Source of the DNA: Ga0077536 sp943370145
Lineage (GTDB): Bacteria; Pseudomonadota; Gammaproteobacteria; Ga0077536
DNA: 64,000 nucleotides
Reading direction: 5' to 3'
NCBI GenBank assembly: GCA_943370145.1
Contig: CALRPY020000002.1
Span: 62,001-126,000 of the forward strand
Part shown: piece by piece, positions 17,021 through 29,663 of the stretch
Layout of the letters: every line of letters begins with the position of its first letter
How positions within the stretch are numbered: the stretch's first letter is position 1
Position numbers and translations under genes: made by a program
The notes under the pieces: generated by a model
What the model was told of the DNA's origin: nothing
What the model saw: the letters and a program-made list of their open reading frames with translations, nothing else
Database searches by the model: none

Positions 17021-18115
17021 TCAGGCTCTCAACTCCTCTTGCCGGCGGCGGGCCCGCGCGCTGCGCGCGGTCACCTGGCCCACCAGCTGTCCGCAGGCCG
17101 CGTCGATGTCCTCGCCGCGCGTCTTGCGCGTGATGGTCAACAGGCCGGCCTTCGACAGCTCCTTGCGGAAGGCGTCGATCGCTTCCGGCGTCGAGCGGCG
17201 GTAATCCGCACCCACCACCGGATTGTACGGGATCAGGTTCATCTTGGCCGGTACGCCGCGCAGAATCTTCACGAGTTCCTTCGCCTGCGCGACCGAGTCG
17301 TTGATGCCGTCGAGCATCACGTACTCGAAGGTGATGTGCTCGTGCGGATTGTCGGCGACATAGCGCTTGCAGGCCGCCAGCAGCTCGGCAATCGGGTAAG
17401 TCCGGTTGATCGGCACCAGTTCGTCGCGCAGCGCGTCGTTCGGCGCATGCAGCGACACGGCGAGGCTGACGGGCAGGACTTCGCGCAGGCGGTCGATGCC
17501 CGGGACGTGGCCGGCGGTGCTGAGCGTGACCCGCTTGCGGCCGAGGTTGTAGGCATTGTCGTCGAGCATCAGCCGCATCGCCGGCACGACGTTCTCGAAA
17601 TTCAGCAGCGGCTCGCCCATGCCCATCATCACGACGTTGGTGATGGCGCGCCGGGTCTTGGGATGCTGGCCGAGGTGGCGGGCCGCGATCCACACCTGGC
17701 CGATGATCTCACCGGTGGTGAGGTTGCGGCTGAAGCCCTGCTTCGCGGTCGCGCAGAAGCTGCAGTTCAGCGCGCAACCGACCTGCGAGGACACGCACAG
17801 CGTGCCGCGGTCCATCTCCGGGATGAAGACGGTCTCGATGGCGGCGCCGTTGCCGACGCGGAGCAGCCACTTGAGCGTGCCGTCGGCGGATTCGTGGACG
17901 CTGATGACCTCGGGCAGGCGGATATCGCCCAGCGCCGTCAGCCGGTCGCGCAGCGCCTGTCCGAAGTTCGTCATCAGCGAGAGGTCGAGCACACCCTGCT
18001 GGTGCACCCACTTGATGAACTGGGTCGCGCGGTAGCCGCGCTCGCCATGCTCGGTCAGCAGCGCGGCAAGCGCCTCGCTGTCATGGTCGAGCAGGTTCAG
18101 GCGCGGCGTTTCCAT
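17021..18115 (-). CDS. rlmN: Dual-specificity 23S rRNA/tRNA methyltransferase RlmN
   Basis: 364 residues. A radical SAM enzyme that makes 2-methyladenosine at A2503 of 23S rRNA and A37 of tRNAs. The radical SAM cluster motif is C114-x3-C118-x2-C121 (CALNCSFC). GMGEPLLNF, the SLHAPNDALR segment and the C-terminal region with conserved DIDAACGQL (catalytic Cys) are present. The ATG at 18115 was chosen over an adjacent in-frame GTG at 18118. It follows ndk by 8 bp. Confidence 0.97.
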   Translation of the reverse strand: METPRLNLLDHDSEALAALLTEHGERGYRATQFIKWVHQQGVLDLSLMTNFGQALRDRLTALGDIRLPEVISVHESADGTLKWLLRVGNGAAIETVFIPEMDRGTLCVSSQVGCALNCSFCATAKQGFSRNLTTGEIIGQVWIAARHLGQHPKTRRAITNVVMMGMGEPLLNFENVVPAMRLMLDDNAYNLGRKRVTLSTAGHVPGIDRLREVLPVSLAVSLHAPNDALRDELVPINRTYPIAELLAACKRYVADNPHEHITFEYVMLDGINDSVAQAKELVKILRGVPAKMNLIPYNPVVGADYRRSTPEAIDAFRKELSKAGLLTITRKTRGEDIDAACGQLVGQVTARSARARRRQEELRA

Positions 18116-18123
18116 CACGGGCC

Positions 18124-18549
18124 TCAGCGCGGCTGCAGTTCGCTTTCGGCGAAGAAGAATGCGATTTCCTCGCGCGCCGTTTCCGGTGCGTCGGAACCGT
18201 GGACCGCATTCTCGGAGATGTCCTTGCCGAATTCGGCGCGAATCGTGCCCGGGGCGGCCTTCTTCGGGTCGGTCGCACCCATCACTTCACGGTTCTTGAG
18301 GATCGCGTTCTCGCCTTCGAGCACCTGGACCATGATCGGGCCCGAGGTCATGAAGTCGACGAGTTCCTGGAAGAAGGGGCGCTCGCGATGGACGGCGTAG
18401 AAGCGACCGGCCTGTTCGGGCGACAGCTTCATCATTTTGGCGGCGATGATGCGCAAGCCTGCGGCCTCGAGTTTGGCGAGGATGCCACCGATGTGGTTGT
18501 CCTTGACGGCGCTCGGCTTGACGATGGAAATGGTGCGTTCGATGGCCAT
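18124..18549 (-). CDS. ndk: Nucleoside diphosphate kinase
   Basis: 141 residues, standard length. It transfers phosphate from ATP to nucleoside diphosphates via a phosphohistidine. The active-site His lies in NAVHGSDAPETA. Family segments ERTISIVKPSAVKDN at the N-terminus and KFYAVHRERPFF-like sequence (RFYAVHRERPFFQELV) are visible. It is the first gene of the run to der; a TATAAT box lies 52 bp upstream. Confidence 0.98.
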   Translation of the reverse strand: MAIERTISIVKPSAVKDNHIGGILAKLEAAGLRIIAAKMMKLSPEQAGRFYAVHRERPFFQELVDFMTSGPIMVQVLEGENAILKNREVMGATDPKKAAPGTIRAEFGKDISENAVHGSDAPETAREEIAFFFAESELQPR

Positions 18550-18600
18550 GACCGGGAGGTCTCCTGGGAGTTGACTTAAGGCATTGAAAAAGCGGCGGGT

Positions 18601-18606
18601 ATTATA
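18601..18606 (-). promoter_or_regulatory. Probable -10 element of ndk promoter
   Basis: The minus strand reads a perfect TATAAT 52 bp upstream of the ndk ATG. No good TTGACA-like element is found at 16-18 bp; that position is taken by a GC-rich hairpin (18612-18631), so the promoter may need an activator or be weak. Confidence 0.45.
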
Positions 18607-18632
18607 TTGGTTGCCGTGCAGGAACGCACGGC

Positions 18633-18668
18633 AAAAAAAAGACGCCGGGGAGCCCCGCGGACCGGGGC
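18633..18668 (-). terminator. Rho-independent terminator of the SUF operon
   Basis: Reading the minus strand just past the sufT stop, a GC-rich inverted repeat (GCCCCG 18668-18663 with CGGGGC 18657-18652, 5-nt loop) is followed after 11 nt by eight T residues (18640-18633). The stem can be redrawn closer to the T-tract using the CGGGG/CCCCG repeats. Confidence 0.6.
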
Positions 18669-18681
18669 GCGCGGTCGGGGC

Positions 18682-19245
18682 TCAGTACAGGCCGGTCTGG
18701 AGGCGGGCGGCTTCGGACATCATGTCCGAATTCCAGGGCGGATCGAAGGTCAGTTCGACGGCGACCTCGGTGACGTTCGGGACCTCGCCGACCTTGCCGC
18801 GCACGTCGTCGACGAGGATCGGGCCCATGCCGCAGCCCGGCGCGGTCAGCGTCATGTCGATCTCCACCCGGTTGCCGCCCATCAGCGCCACCACCTCGCA
18901 GCGGTAGATGAGGCCCAGTTCCACGATGTTGATGGGAATTTCGGGGTCGTAGCAGGTGCGCAGCTGCTCCCAGATCAGGCCCTCGTCGACCTGCCCGGAT
19001 GCCGTCTGCGCGCCCTGCCCCGCGTGCGGGACGTTGCTCTTCTCCATGCCCAGCGCGTCGACGTGCTCGGCCGGAATACGCGCCAGGTTGCCCTGCACGT
19101 TGACCGTCACGGAACCGCCCAAGGCCTGGGTCACGTAGACCTCGGTGCCGGCCTTGAGCGTCACCGGCGAGCCCTCCGGGATCAGCACCGCGGGACAGTC
19201 CCGTGCGAGGACGATGGGGGTACGGACGTCGAGCGAGGCGTTCAT
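18682..19245 (-). CDS. sufT: Fe-S assembly protein SufT
   Basis: 187 residues. A short N-terminal extension is followed by a MIP18/DUF59 domain (about 85-180) with EQLRTCYDPEIPINIVELGLIY and the LTAPGCGMGP motif with its conserved Cys. SufT assists Fe-S cluster maturation, mainly under high cluster demand. It is the last gene of the SUF operon, 20 bp after sufS. Confidence 0.93.
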   Translation of the reverse strand: MNASLDVRTPIVLARDCPAVLIPEGSPVTLKAGTEVYVTQALGGSVTVNVQGNLARIPAEHVDALGMEKSNVPHAGQGAQTASGQVDEGLIWEQLRTCYDPEIPINIVELGLIYRCEVVALMGGNRVEIDMTLTAPGCGMGPILVDDVRGKVGEVPNVTEVAVELTFDPPWNSDMMSEAARLQTGLY

Positions 19246-19265
19246 GGTCTCTGCGGTCTCCGGGT

Positions 19266-20516
19266 TCAGCTGAGGATGTCGCGGGCTCTGGCCAGGGCGG
19301 TGAAGAAGCGGTCGACGTCTTCGTGTGTGTTGTAGAACGCGAAAGACGCGCGGGCCGTGCCGGGAATGCCATAGTACTGCATCACCGGCATCGCGCAGTG
19401 GTGGCCGGTGCGGATTGCGACGCCCTGGCTGTCGAGCAGCACACCGATGTCCTGTGGGTGCAGGCCATCGATCACGAAGGACAGCACCGCCGCCTTGTCC
19501 CGCGCGGTGCCGATGATGCGCAGGCCCGCGAAATCACCCGCCTGCGCGGTCGCCGCCTCGAGCAGGGCGTGTTCGTGCGCGACGGCGCCCGCGAAATCGA
19601 GTTCCCGCAGGTAATCGAGCGCGGCCTTCAGGCCGATGGCGCCCGCGATGTGCGGGGTGCCGGCTTCGAACTTGTACGGGATGTCGTTGAATTCGGTGTG
19701 CTCGAAGCTCACGGTCTTGATCATGTCGCCCCCGCCCTGGTACGGCGGCATCGCCTCGAGCAGTTCGGCCTTCGCGTACAGCACGCCGATGCCGGTGGGG
19801 GCGAAGAGCTTGTGGCCCGAGAAGGCGTAGAAGTCGCAGTCGAGCGCGCGTACGTCCACCGCCCCGTGGGCGACGGATTGCGCCCCGTCGACGAGCACCT
19901 TCGCGCCGGCCGCGTGCGCCAGCTCGACGATGCGGGCCACCGGGTTCACGCTGCCCAGCGCATTCGACACGTGGCCGATCGCGACCAGTTTCGTGCGCGG
20001 GTTCAGCAGGCGTTCGAAGGCGGCCATGTCGAGTTCGCCCGCCTCGTTGATTGGCGCCACTTTCAGTACGGTGCCGCGCTGCCGCGCCAGCATCTGCCAG
20101 GGCACGATGTTCGCGTGGTGCTCGGCGGCGCCGATCAGGATCTCGTCACCGGCGGCCAGGAACTCGCGTGCGTAGCTCTGCGCGACGAGGTTGATGCCTT
20201 CGGTCGTGCCCCGCGTGAAGACGATTTCGCGGCTGTCGGCCGCGTTCAGGAACGCCCGCACGGCCTCCCGCGCGGCCTCGAACTCGTCGGTCGCGCGCTG
20301 GCTCAGCGTGTGCACGCCGCGGTGCACGTTCGCGTTGGTCGTCTCGTAATAGTGGCTGATGGCGTCGATGACCCGTCGCGGCTTCTGGGTCGTCGCGGCG
20401 TTGTCGAGGTAGATCAGCGGCTTGCCGTGGACCTGCGTCGAGAGGATCGGGAAATCCGCGCGGATTCGCGCGACGTCGAAAGCCGGGGCCGCTGCCTGCG
20501 GTGCGGGGGCGTTCAT
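19266..20516 (-). CDS. sufS: Cysteine desulfurase SufS
   Basis: 416 residues of a class II PLP-dependent desulfurase supplying persulfide sulfur to SufBCD. The PLP Lys is in SGHKLFAPTG and the catalytic Cys in RTGHHCAMP. The N-terminus IYLDNAATTQKP is typical. The start overlaps the sufD stop (ATGA). No SufE or SufU partner gene is in the cluster. Confidence 0.97.
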   Translation of the reverse strand: MNAPAPQAAAPAFDVARIRADFPILSTQVHGKPLIYLDNAATTQKPRRVIDAISHYYETTNANVHRGVHTLSQRATDEFEAAREAVRAFLNAADSREIVFTRGTTEGINLVAQSYAREFLAAGDEILIGAAEHHANIVPWQMLARQRGTVLKVAPINEAGELDMAAFERLLNPRTKLVAIGHVSNALGSVNPVARIVELAHAAGAKVLVDGAQSVAHGAVDVRALDCDFYAFSGHKLFAPTGIGVLYAKAELLEAMPPYQGGGDMIKTVSFEHTEFNDIPYKFEAGTPHIAGAIGLKAALDYLRELDFAGAVAHEHALLEAATAQAGDFAGLRIIGTARDKAAVLSFVIDGLHPQDIGVLLDSQGVAIRTGHHCAMPVMQYYGIPGTARASFAFYNTHEDVDRFFTALARARDILS

Positions 20517-21811
20517 GTCGTTTCGTCCAGCAGGGTCGGCAGGGGCACGTCGGCGCGTCCGGCGAGCAGCTTCGTCAACCAGGCCCGCAGCGCCGCGAAC
20601 TCGACCTGCTCGACGACCTGCTGCGCGAAACCGAACACGAGCAGCGCCTTGGCGTCGGCGGCCGCGATGCCGCGCGACTGGAGATAGAACATCGCCGCGT
20701 CGTCGATCTGACCGACGGTCGCGCCGTGCGCGCAGGACACGTCGTCGGCGTAGATTTCGAGTTCCGGCTTGGTGTCGATCTCGGCGGACTGCGACAGCAG
20801 CAGATTGTGGCTGGCCTGCTGGGCGACGATCTTCTGCGCGCCTTCCCGCACCAGCACCTTGCCCCGGAACACACCGCGGCCGTCATCGGCCGCAATGCCC
20901 TTGTAGAGCTCTTCGCTGGTGGTATGCGGCGCCTGGTGATCGATGAAGGTCTGGTGGTCGATGTGCTGGCCCGCGCCGGCGACGAACAGGCCGTTCAGCG
21001 CGACGCTGGCGCCGTCCGCGGCGAGTGCCGCGTGGACGTCCATGCGCGTGAGGCGGCCACCGAAGGCGAACGAATACGACGCGACGTGGCTGTCGCGCCC
21101 GCCGCGCACCCTGACGGCGCCGATGTGGCTCGCGTCGGGCGCTTCGTCGTTGACCCGGTAATGCACCACCCGGCTGCCGGCGCCGGCGTCGATGTCGGTC
21201 AGCGCATTGGTGAAATTGTGCGCGCCGGCGCGGCCATGGTGCAGTTCCAGGAGTTCCAGCCGGCTGCGATCACCAACGCGCACGAGCAGCTGCGGCGCGC
21301 TGTGGGCCTGGGTGGGCGTGCCCGAATTCACGAACGCGATCAGCACGGGCGCCGGCACGCTCGTGTCGGCTGCGAGTTCGAGCAGGGCGCCGTCGCGGGT
21401 GAGCGCGGCGTTGAGGGCGTCGAAAACCGGCGCCTCGTCCTCGGCGCAGCGCTCGAACACGCCGCTCAACAGCGCCGGTTCCTCGCGCAGCACCGTCGAC
21501 AGGGCACGCAGGCGCAGGCCCGCGGGCGGGGCGCCGGCGGACGACAGCGCCGGCGAATACGCCCCGTCGACGAACACGATGCGCCACGCGCAGTCGTTGG
21601 CGAACGGCACGTCGGCGACCAAGCAGCCCGCTTCCTGCCCGGGGGCGGCCGTGGCCAGGCTCAGCTTCGCAAGATCGGTATATTTCCAGTCCTCGTCGCG
21701 CAGCGTCGGCAGTCCGCGGCGGCGCGCGCTCGCGAGCGCCTTCTCACGCAGCGGCGCGAGCGCGTCGGTGTCGGCGCGGAAGTCCCGCGCCAGGGCTTCG
21801 AGCAATGCCAT
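20513..21811 (-). CDS. sufD: SufBCD scaffold subunit SufD
   Basis: 432 residues. It has an N-terminal helical region and a right-handed beta-helix core ending in the conserved C-terminal segment (CAHGATVGQIDDAAMFYLQS, then RGIAAADAKALL). SufD pairs with SufB and SufC to form the SUF scaffold and aids iron entry. It starts 1 bp after the sufC stop. Confidence 0.96.
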   Translation of the reverse strand: MALLEALARDFRADTDALAPLREKALASARRRGLPTLRDEDWKYTDLAKLSLATAAPGQEAGCLVADVPFANDCAWRIVFVDGAYSPALSSAGAPPAGLRLRALSTVLREEPALLSGVFERCAEDEAPVFDALNAALTRDGALLELAADTSVPAPVLIAFVNSGTPTQAHSAPQLLVRVGDRSRLELLELHHGRAGAHNFTNALTDIDAGAGSRVVHYRVNDEAPDASHIGAVRVRGGRDSHVASYSFAFGGRLTRMDVHAALAADGASVALNGLFVAGAGQHIDHQTFIDHQAPHTTSEELYKGIAADDGRGVFRGKVLVREGAQKIVAQQASHNLLLSQSAEIDTKPELEIYADDVSCAHGATVGQIDDAAMFYLQSRGIAAADAKALLVFGFAQQVVEQVEFAALRAWLTKLLAGRADVPLPTLLDETT

Positions 21812-21812
21812 C

Positions 21813-22565
21813 TCAGGCCACCGCCGCCTTGGTCAGCCAGTCGTAGCCGCGCTCTTCGAGTTCCAGCGCGAGCTCGCGCGGGCCCGACTTGATGATGCGG
21901 CCGTGGGCCAGGACGTGGACCACGTCCGGCACGATGTAGTCGAGCAGGCGCTGGTAGTGCGTGACGACGAGGAAGGAACGATCCGGCGCGCGCAGCTGGT
22001 TGACGCCCTCGGCGACGATGCGCAGCGCGTCGATGTCGAGCCCGGAGTCGGTTTCGTCGAGCACCGCGAGCTGCGGTTCCAGCACGCTCATCTGGAAGAT
22101 TTCGTTACGCTTCTTCTCGCCGCCGGAGAAGCCCTGGTTCACCGGCCGGTTCAGCAGGCTTTCCTTGAGCCCGACGACCTGCGTCTTCGCCTTGACCAGC
22201 GAGAGGAACTGCACCGCGTCCATCTCCGGCAGGCCGCGGTACTTGCGGATGCCGTTCAGCGCCGCCTTCAGCATGTAGACGTTGTTCACGCCGGGGATTT
22301 CGAGCGGGTACTGGAAGGCGAGGAATACCCCTTCACCGGCGCGGGCCTCGGGCTCGAGCGCGAGCAGGTCCCTGCCGTTGAAGGTCACGCTGCCCTGCGT
22401 CACCGTGTAGCCCGGCTTGCCGGCGATCACGTGCGCCAGCGTGCTCTTGCCCGAGCCGTTCGGGCCCATGATGGCGTGCACCTGGCCTTGCGGCAGTTCG
22501 AGATTGAGACCGCGAAGTATCGGTTTGCCTTCGACTTCGACGTGCAGATTTTCGATCTTGAGCAT
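21813..22565 (-). CDS. sufC: SufBCD ATPase SufC
   Basis: 250 residues. A cytosolic ABC-type ATPase with Walker A GPNGSGKSTL, signature FSGGEKKRNE and Walker B LAVLDETDSGLD. It drives conformational change of the SufBCD scaffold. The ATG at 22565 gives MLKIENLHVEVEG, the usual N-terminus. It lies 41 bp after sufB. Confidence 0.98.
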   Translation of the reverse strand: MLKIENLHVEVEGKPILRGLNLELPQGQVHAIMGPNGSGKSTLAHVIAGKPGYTVTQGSVTFNGRDLLALEPEARAGEGVFLAFQYPLEIPGVNNVYMLKAALNGIRKYRGLPEMDAVQFLSLVKAKTQVVGLKESLLNRPVNQGFSGGEKKRNEIFQMSVLEPQLAVLDETDSGLDIDALRIVAEGVNQLRAPDRSFLVVTHYQRLLDYIVPDVVHVLAHGRIIKSGPRELALELEERGYDWLTKAAVA

Positions 22566-22606
22566 GTTGTTTTCTTGATGTTGGATCGTTGCGTCCGGGA
22601 TGGGCC

Positions 22607-24055
<1,449 letters not shown>

Positions 24056-24057
24056 GG

Positions 24058-24381
24058 TCAGACGTTGAAACTTTCGCCGCACCCGCAGGTGGCGGACACG
24101 TTGGGGTTGTTGAACTTGAAGCCCTCGTTGAGGCCTTCGCGCGCGAAATCGACGACCGTGCCGTCCAGGAATTTCAGGCTTTCGCTGTCGACGATGACCT
24201 GGATGCCGTGCGACTCGAAGACGATGTCCTGCTCGCCCACTTCGCGGACGGGCTGCACGACATAGGCGTAGCCCGAGCATCCGGTCGGCTTGACGCCGAC
24301 CCGCAGGCCGTTGCCCCCCTGGGGGCCGTTCAGGAAGCGCTGCACGTGCTGTGCGGCGCGTTCGGTCAAACTCACTGACAT
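24058..24381 (-). CDS. sufA: A-type Fe-S carrier SufA/IscA
   Basis: 107 residues with the three cluster ligands of the A-type family: C35 (KPTGCSGYAY), C99 and C101 (CGCGESF). It accepts clusters from SufBCD and passes them to apo-proteins. An AGGAGG box lies about 8 nt before the ATG. It follows iscR by 16 bp. SufA, IscA or ErpA cannot be separated by sequence alone; the operon context favours SufA. Confidence 0.93.
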   Translation of the reverse strand: MSVSLTERAAQHVQRFLNGPQGGNGLRVGVKPTGCSGYAYVVQPVREVGEQDIVFESHGIQVIVDSESLKFLDGTVVDFAREGLNEGFKFNNPNVSATCGCGESFNV

Positions 24382-24397
24382 CGATGTCCTCCTTCGC

Positions 24398-24871
24398 TCA
24401 GGCCGCGGTGCTTTCGGCCTGGGATGCCGCATTGGGCCATTTGCGCAGCACCTGGATGGTGCCGGAATCGCGCGCCTTGCTGACCACCGCTTCGAGGCTG
24501 ACGCTGGACAGGTAGAGCCGGATCTGGGCGCTGAGCTCCTCCCACAGATCGTGGGTGATGCAGCCGTGGTCGCCCTGGCAGTTGCGCTTGCCGCCGCAGC
24601 GGGTCGCGTCGACGGACTCGTCGACCGCGTCGATGACGTCCGCCACCGAAATCTCCGCCCGCGGCCGGCCCAGGCGATAACCGCCTCCGGGTCCCCGCGT
24701 GCCGTCCACGAGTCCCTTGCGCCGCAGTGCGGCAAACAGCTGTTCCAGGTAGGACTGGGATATCCCGTGGCGCTCGGCGATTTCGGCCAGCGAAATCCGA
24801 CCCTTGCCCTGGTTCAGCGCCAGTTCCACCATCGCCGTGACGGCGTATCTGCCCTTGGTAGTCAATCTCAT
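24398..24871 (-). CDS. iscR: Rrf2-family Fe-S cluster regulator IscR
   Basis: 157 residues from the ATG at 24871 (MRLTTKGRYAVTAM). The winged helix is followed by the [2Fe-2S] ligands C92-x5-C98-x5-C104 and His107, at the same residue numbers as E. coli IscR. Holo-IscR represses Fe-S assembly operons. Here it heads the SUF operon instead of an ISC operon, so autoregulation of the whole iscR-suf unit is likely. The YLEQLFAALRRKGLV recognition region is conserved. Confidence 0.96.
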   Translation of the reverse strand: MRLTTKGRYAVTAMVELALNQGKGRISLAEIAERHGISQSYLEQLFAALRRKGLVDGTRGPGGGYRLGRPRAEISVADVIDAVDESVDATRCGGKRNCQGDHGCITHDLWEELSAQIRLYLSSVSLEAVVSKARDSGTIQVLRKWPNAASQAESTAA

Positions 24872-24913
24872 ACTGTTACCCCGCTCGCGGAATACCGAGA
24901 ACCTATGTCGGGA

Positions 24914-24948
24914 ATTGTCCGGGATACCCAGTAAAGCAGTCAACAAAT
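24914..24948 (-). promoter_or_regulatory. iscR-suf promoter with IscR type 1-like operator
   Basis: The minus strand has TTGACT (24943-24938), an 18-bp spacer and GACAAT (24919-24914), with the start expected about 36 nt before iscR. Overlapping the -35, the plus strand shows ATACCC (24924-24929) and AGTCAAC (24938-24944), matching both halves of the E. coli type 1 IscR site but one base closer. Autorepression is inferred. Confidence 0.6.
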
Positions 24949-25010
24949 ATTTTCGCGATGCATCACTTCGTCAGGGCCTGCGAATACAGGCGCTGGCGGA
25001 CGTTGCGCGC

Positions 25011-25031
25011 AAAGAACCCCGGGTGCCGGGG
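25011..25031 (-). terminator. Probable terminator of cysE
   Basis: Seven bases past the cysE stop, the minus strand forms a perfect 6-bp hairpin (CCCCGG / CCGGGG, 3-nt loop) followed by TTCTTT. It separates cysE from the iscR promoter. Confidence 0.5.
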
Positions 25032-25037
25032 CGGGTG

Positions 25038-25757
25038 CTAGAGATCGAGGCCGTGGCGCCGGAGGGCGGCTTCCAGCGCCGCGACCTGCTGTTCGAGGCG
25101 GGCCGCGTGGCTGGATACCTGCTCGAGGGCCTGGACCAGCGGATCGTTCAGGTCGCGCGCCTGGCCATAGGCATCGAAACGCGACCCGGCGGCGGGCGTC
25201 GCGGCGGGGCTCGCCTCGTTGAGCGCAAGGTCGGCGGTGGCCGCCTTGCCGCCGGCGATCCGTCCAGGGATGCCGACCACCGTCGCGCCGTCCGGAACGT
25301 CCTTGACGACGACCGCGTTGGAACCGATGCGGGCGTTCTCGCCGACGGTAATCGGGCCGAGCACCTTGGCACCGGCGCCGATGACCACCCCGCGCCGGAG
25401 CGTCGGGTGGCGCTTGCCCTTGTTCCAGGTCGTTCCGCCCAGCGTGACGCCGTGGTAGAGGGTGCAGTCGTCGCCGATTTCGGCGGTTTCGCCGATCACG
25501 ACGCCCATGCCGTGGTCGATGAAGAAGCGCCGCCCGATCGTCGCGCCCGGGTGGATCTCGATGCCGGTCAGCATGCGGCCGAGGTGCGAGAGCATCCGCG
25601 CCGCCCACTTGAAACCATGGCGCCACAAGCCGTTGGCGAGACGGTGCACGATCAGTGCGTGCACGCCCGGATAGGTCGTGATGATCTCGAAGCTGTTTCG
25701 CGCCGCCGGGTCGCGGTCGAAAATGCTGCGGATGTCTTCTTTGAGTTGTCCGAACAT
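25038..25757 (-). CDS. cysE: Serine O-acetyltransferase CysE
   Basis: 239 residues from the ATG at 25757 (MFGQLKEDIRSIF). This is the short-N-terminus form. A left-handed beta-helix of hexapeptide repeats (about 65-165) contains DHGMGVVIGETAEIG, HGVTLGGT and the KRHPTLRRGVVIGAGAKVLG loop. It acetylates serine for cysteine synthesis. A C-terminal tail of about 60 residues ends in a predicted coiled coil (QALEQVSSHAARLEQQVAALE). The position beside iscR is common and links cysteine supply with cluster assembly. Confidence 0.95.
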   Translation of the reverse strand: MFGQLKEDIRSIFDRDPAARNSFEIITTYPGVHALIVHRLANGLWRHGFKWAARMLSHLGRMLTGIEIHPGATIGRRFFIDHGMGVVIGETAEIGDDCTLYHGVTLGGTTWNKGKRHPTLRRGVVIGAGAKVLGPITVGENARIGSNAVVVKDVPDGATVVGIPGRIAGGKAATADLALNEASPAATPAAGSRFDAYGQARDLNDPLVQALEQVSSHAARLEQQVAALEAALRRHGLDL

Positions 25758-25814
25758 GATGGCAGGATGAGGCTCTTTCCTTGCACAGAATGCGCGAGAC
25801 CGCGCGAGGACCCA

Positions 25815-26042
25815 GTGACCGAGCACGAATCCAGGGACACGGACAAGCCGATGAGCTTACTACAGGTCGCGCAGAGCGTACTCGCGGCCTTTTTCGGCGT
25901 ACAGAGCAACCGCAACCGCGAGCGCGACTTCAAGGGTGGCTCGGCCAGGGTTTTCATCATCGCCGGCCTCGTCGGCACGGTGATTTTCATCGCGGTCGTC
26001 GCCGTCGTCGTGCGGCTCGTGCTCGGCGCGGCCACCGGCTGA
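25815..26042 (+). CDS. DUF2970 family small membrane protein
   Basis: 75 residues from a GTG at 25815 preceded by GAGGA, or 63 from the ATG at 25851. The GTG gives VTEHESRDTDKP before LLQVAQSVLAAFFGVQS, which fits the family N-terminus better. The core FFGVQSNRNRERDFKGG and one C-terminal transmembrane helix (VFIIAGLVGTVIFIAVVAVV) mark DUF2970. The function is unknown. It is divergent from cysE and converges on valS. Confidence 0.82.
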   Translation: MTEHESRDTDKPMSLLQVAQSVLAAFFGVQSNRNRERDFKGGSARVFIIAGLVGTVIFIAVVAVVVRLVLGAATG

Positions 26043-26050
26043 ACGCCGCG

Positions 26051-26081
26051 GCGCGCGGGGCCGGCACCGGCCTCCTCGCGC
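26051..26081. terminator. Hairpin between convergent DUF2970 and valS genes
   Basis: A two-part inverted repeat lies between the two stop codons. The outer stem is GCGCG/CGCGC (26051-26055, 26077-26081) and the inner stem GGCCGG/CCGGCC (26059-26064, 26067-26072). There is no T-tract, so it is at best a terminator-like structure usable in both directions. Confidence 0.4.
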
Positions 26082-26094
26082 CGCCTCACCCCGC

Positions 26095-29220
<3,126 letters not shown>

Positions 29221-29228
29221 GTGCGTGC

Positions 29229-29654
29229 CTATCCATTCACCGTCGCGATTGGATAACCGCGGTCCTTGTAGAACTTGTAGCGCCCGCGCGCCAGGGCCTT
29301 GGTGTGCTCGTCCTCGCCGGTGGTTTCGATCACCTGCTCGAACTGGCTGAAGAACGGCGGCACTTCGCAGTGCAGGTTCACCAGCAGGTCGGCGGCGTCA
29401 GGCGGCAGGGTGCTCGCGGCGAGGATCACGGGCGCGTCCGCCGCCTCCGGGCTGCCGGCGACCGCGTGCGGGATGAAGCTCGTGTCGTGCCAGGTCCACA
29501 ACAGGTCGTCCATCGCCGTCACCATGTCCTCGTCCAGGCAGTGCACGTGCACCCGCCGCCCGGCCCGGTAGGCCTGTTCGACCAGTTCACAGACGTAGAC
29601 GTCGTGCTGGCGGCGGGCCTGCGCGGGCAGGATGTGGAAGTCGATCCGGGTCAC
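29229..29654 (-). CDS. holC: DNA polymerase III chi subunit HolC
   Basis: 141 residues of the HolC family: RIDFHILPAQARRQHDVYVCELVEQAYRAG-like N-terminus, VHVHCLDEDMVTAMDDLLWTWHDTSFIPHA core (the family LW...FIPH segment) and a C-terminal FFSQFEQVIE region. Chi links the clamp loader to SSB during replication. The pepA-holC-valS order is as in E. coli. Confidence 0.95.
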   Translation of the reverse strand: MTRIDFHILPAQARRQHDVYVCELVEQAYRAGRRVHVHCLDEDMVTAMDDLLWTWHDTSFIPHAVAGSPEAADAPVILAASTLPPDAADLLVNLHCEVPPFFSQFEQVIETTGEDEHTKALARGRYKFYKDRGYPIATVNG

Positions 29655-29663
29655 GCGTGGCCG

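Noticed and set aside
18609..18640. Hairpin TGCCGTGC/GCACGGCA followed by an A-run as a plus-strand terminator
   Set aside because: On the plus strand the run is A, not T. On the minus strand the T-run comes before this stem, so it belongs to the preceding GC-rich hairpin.
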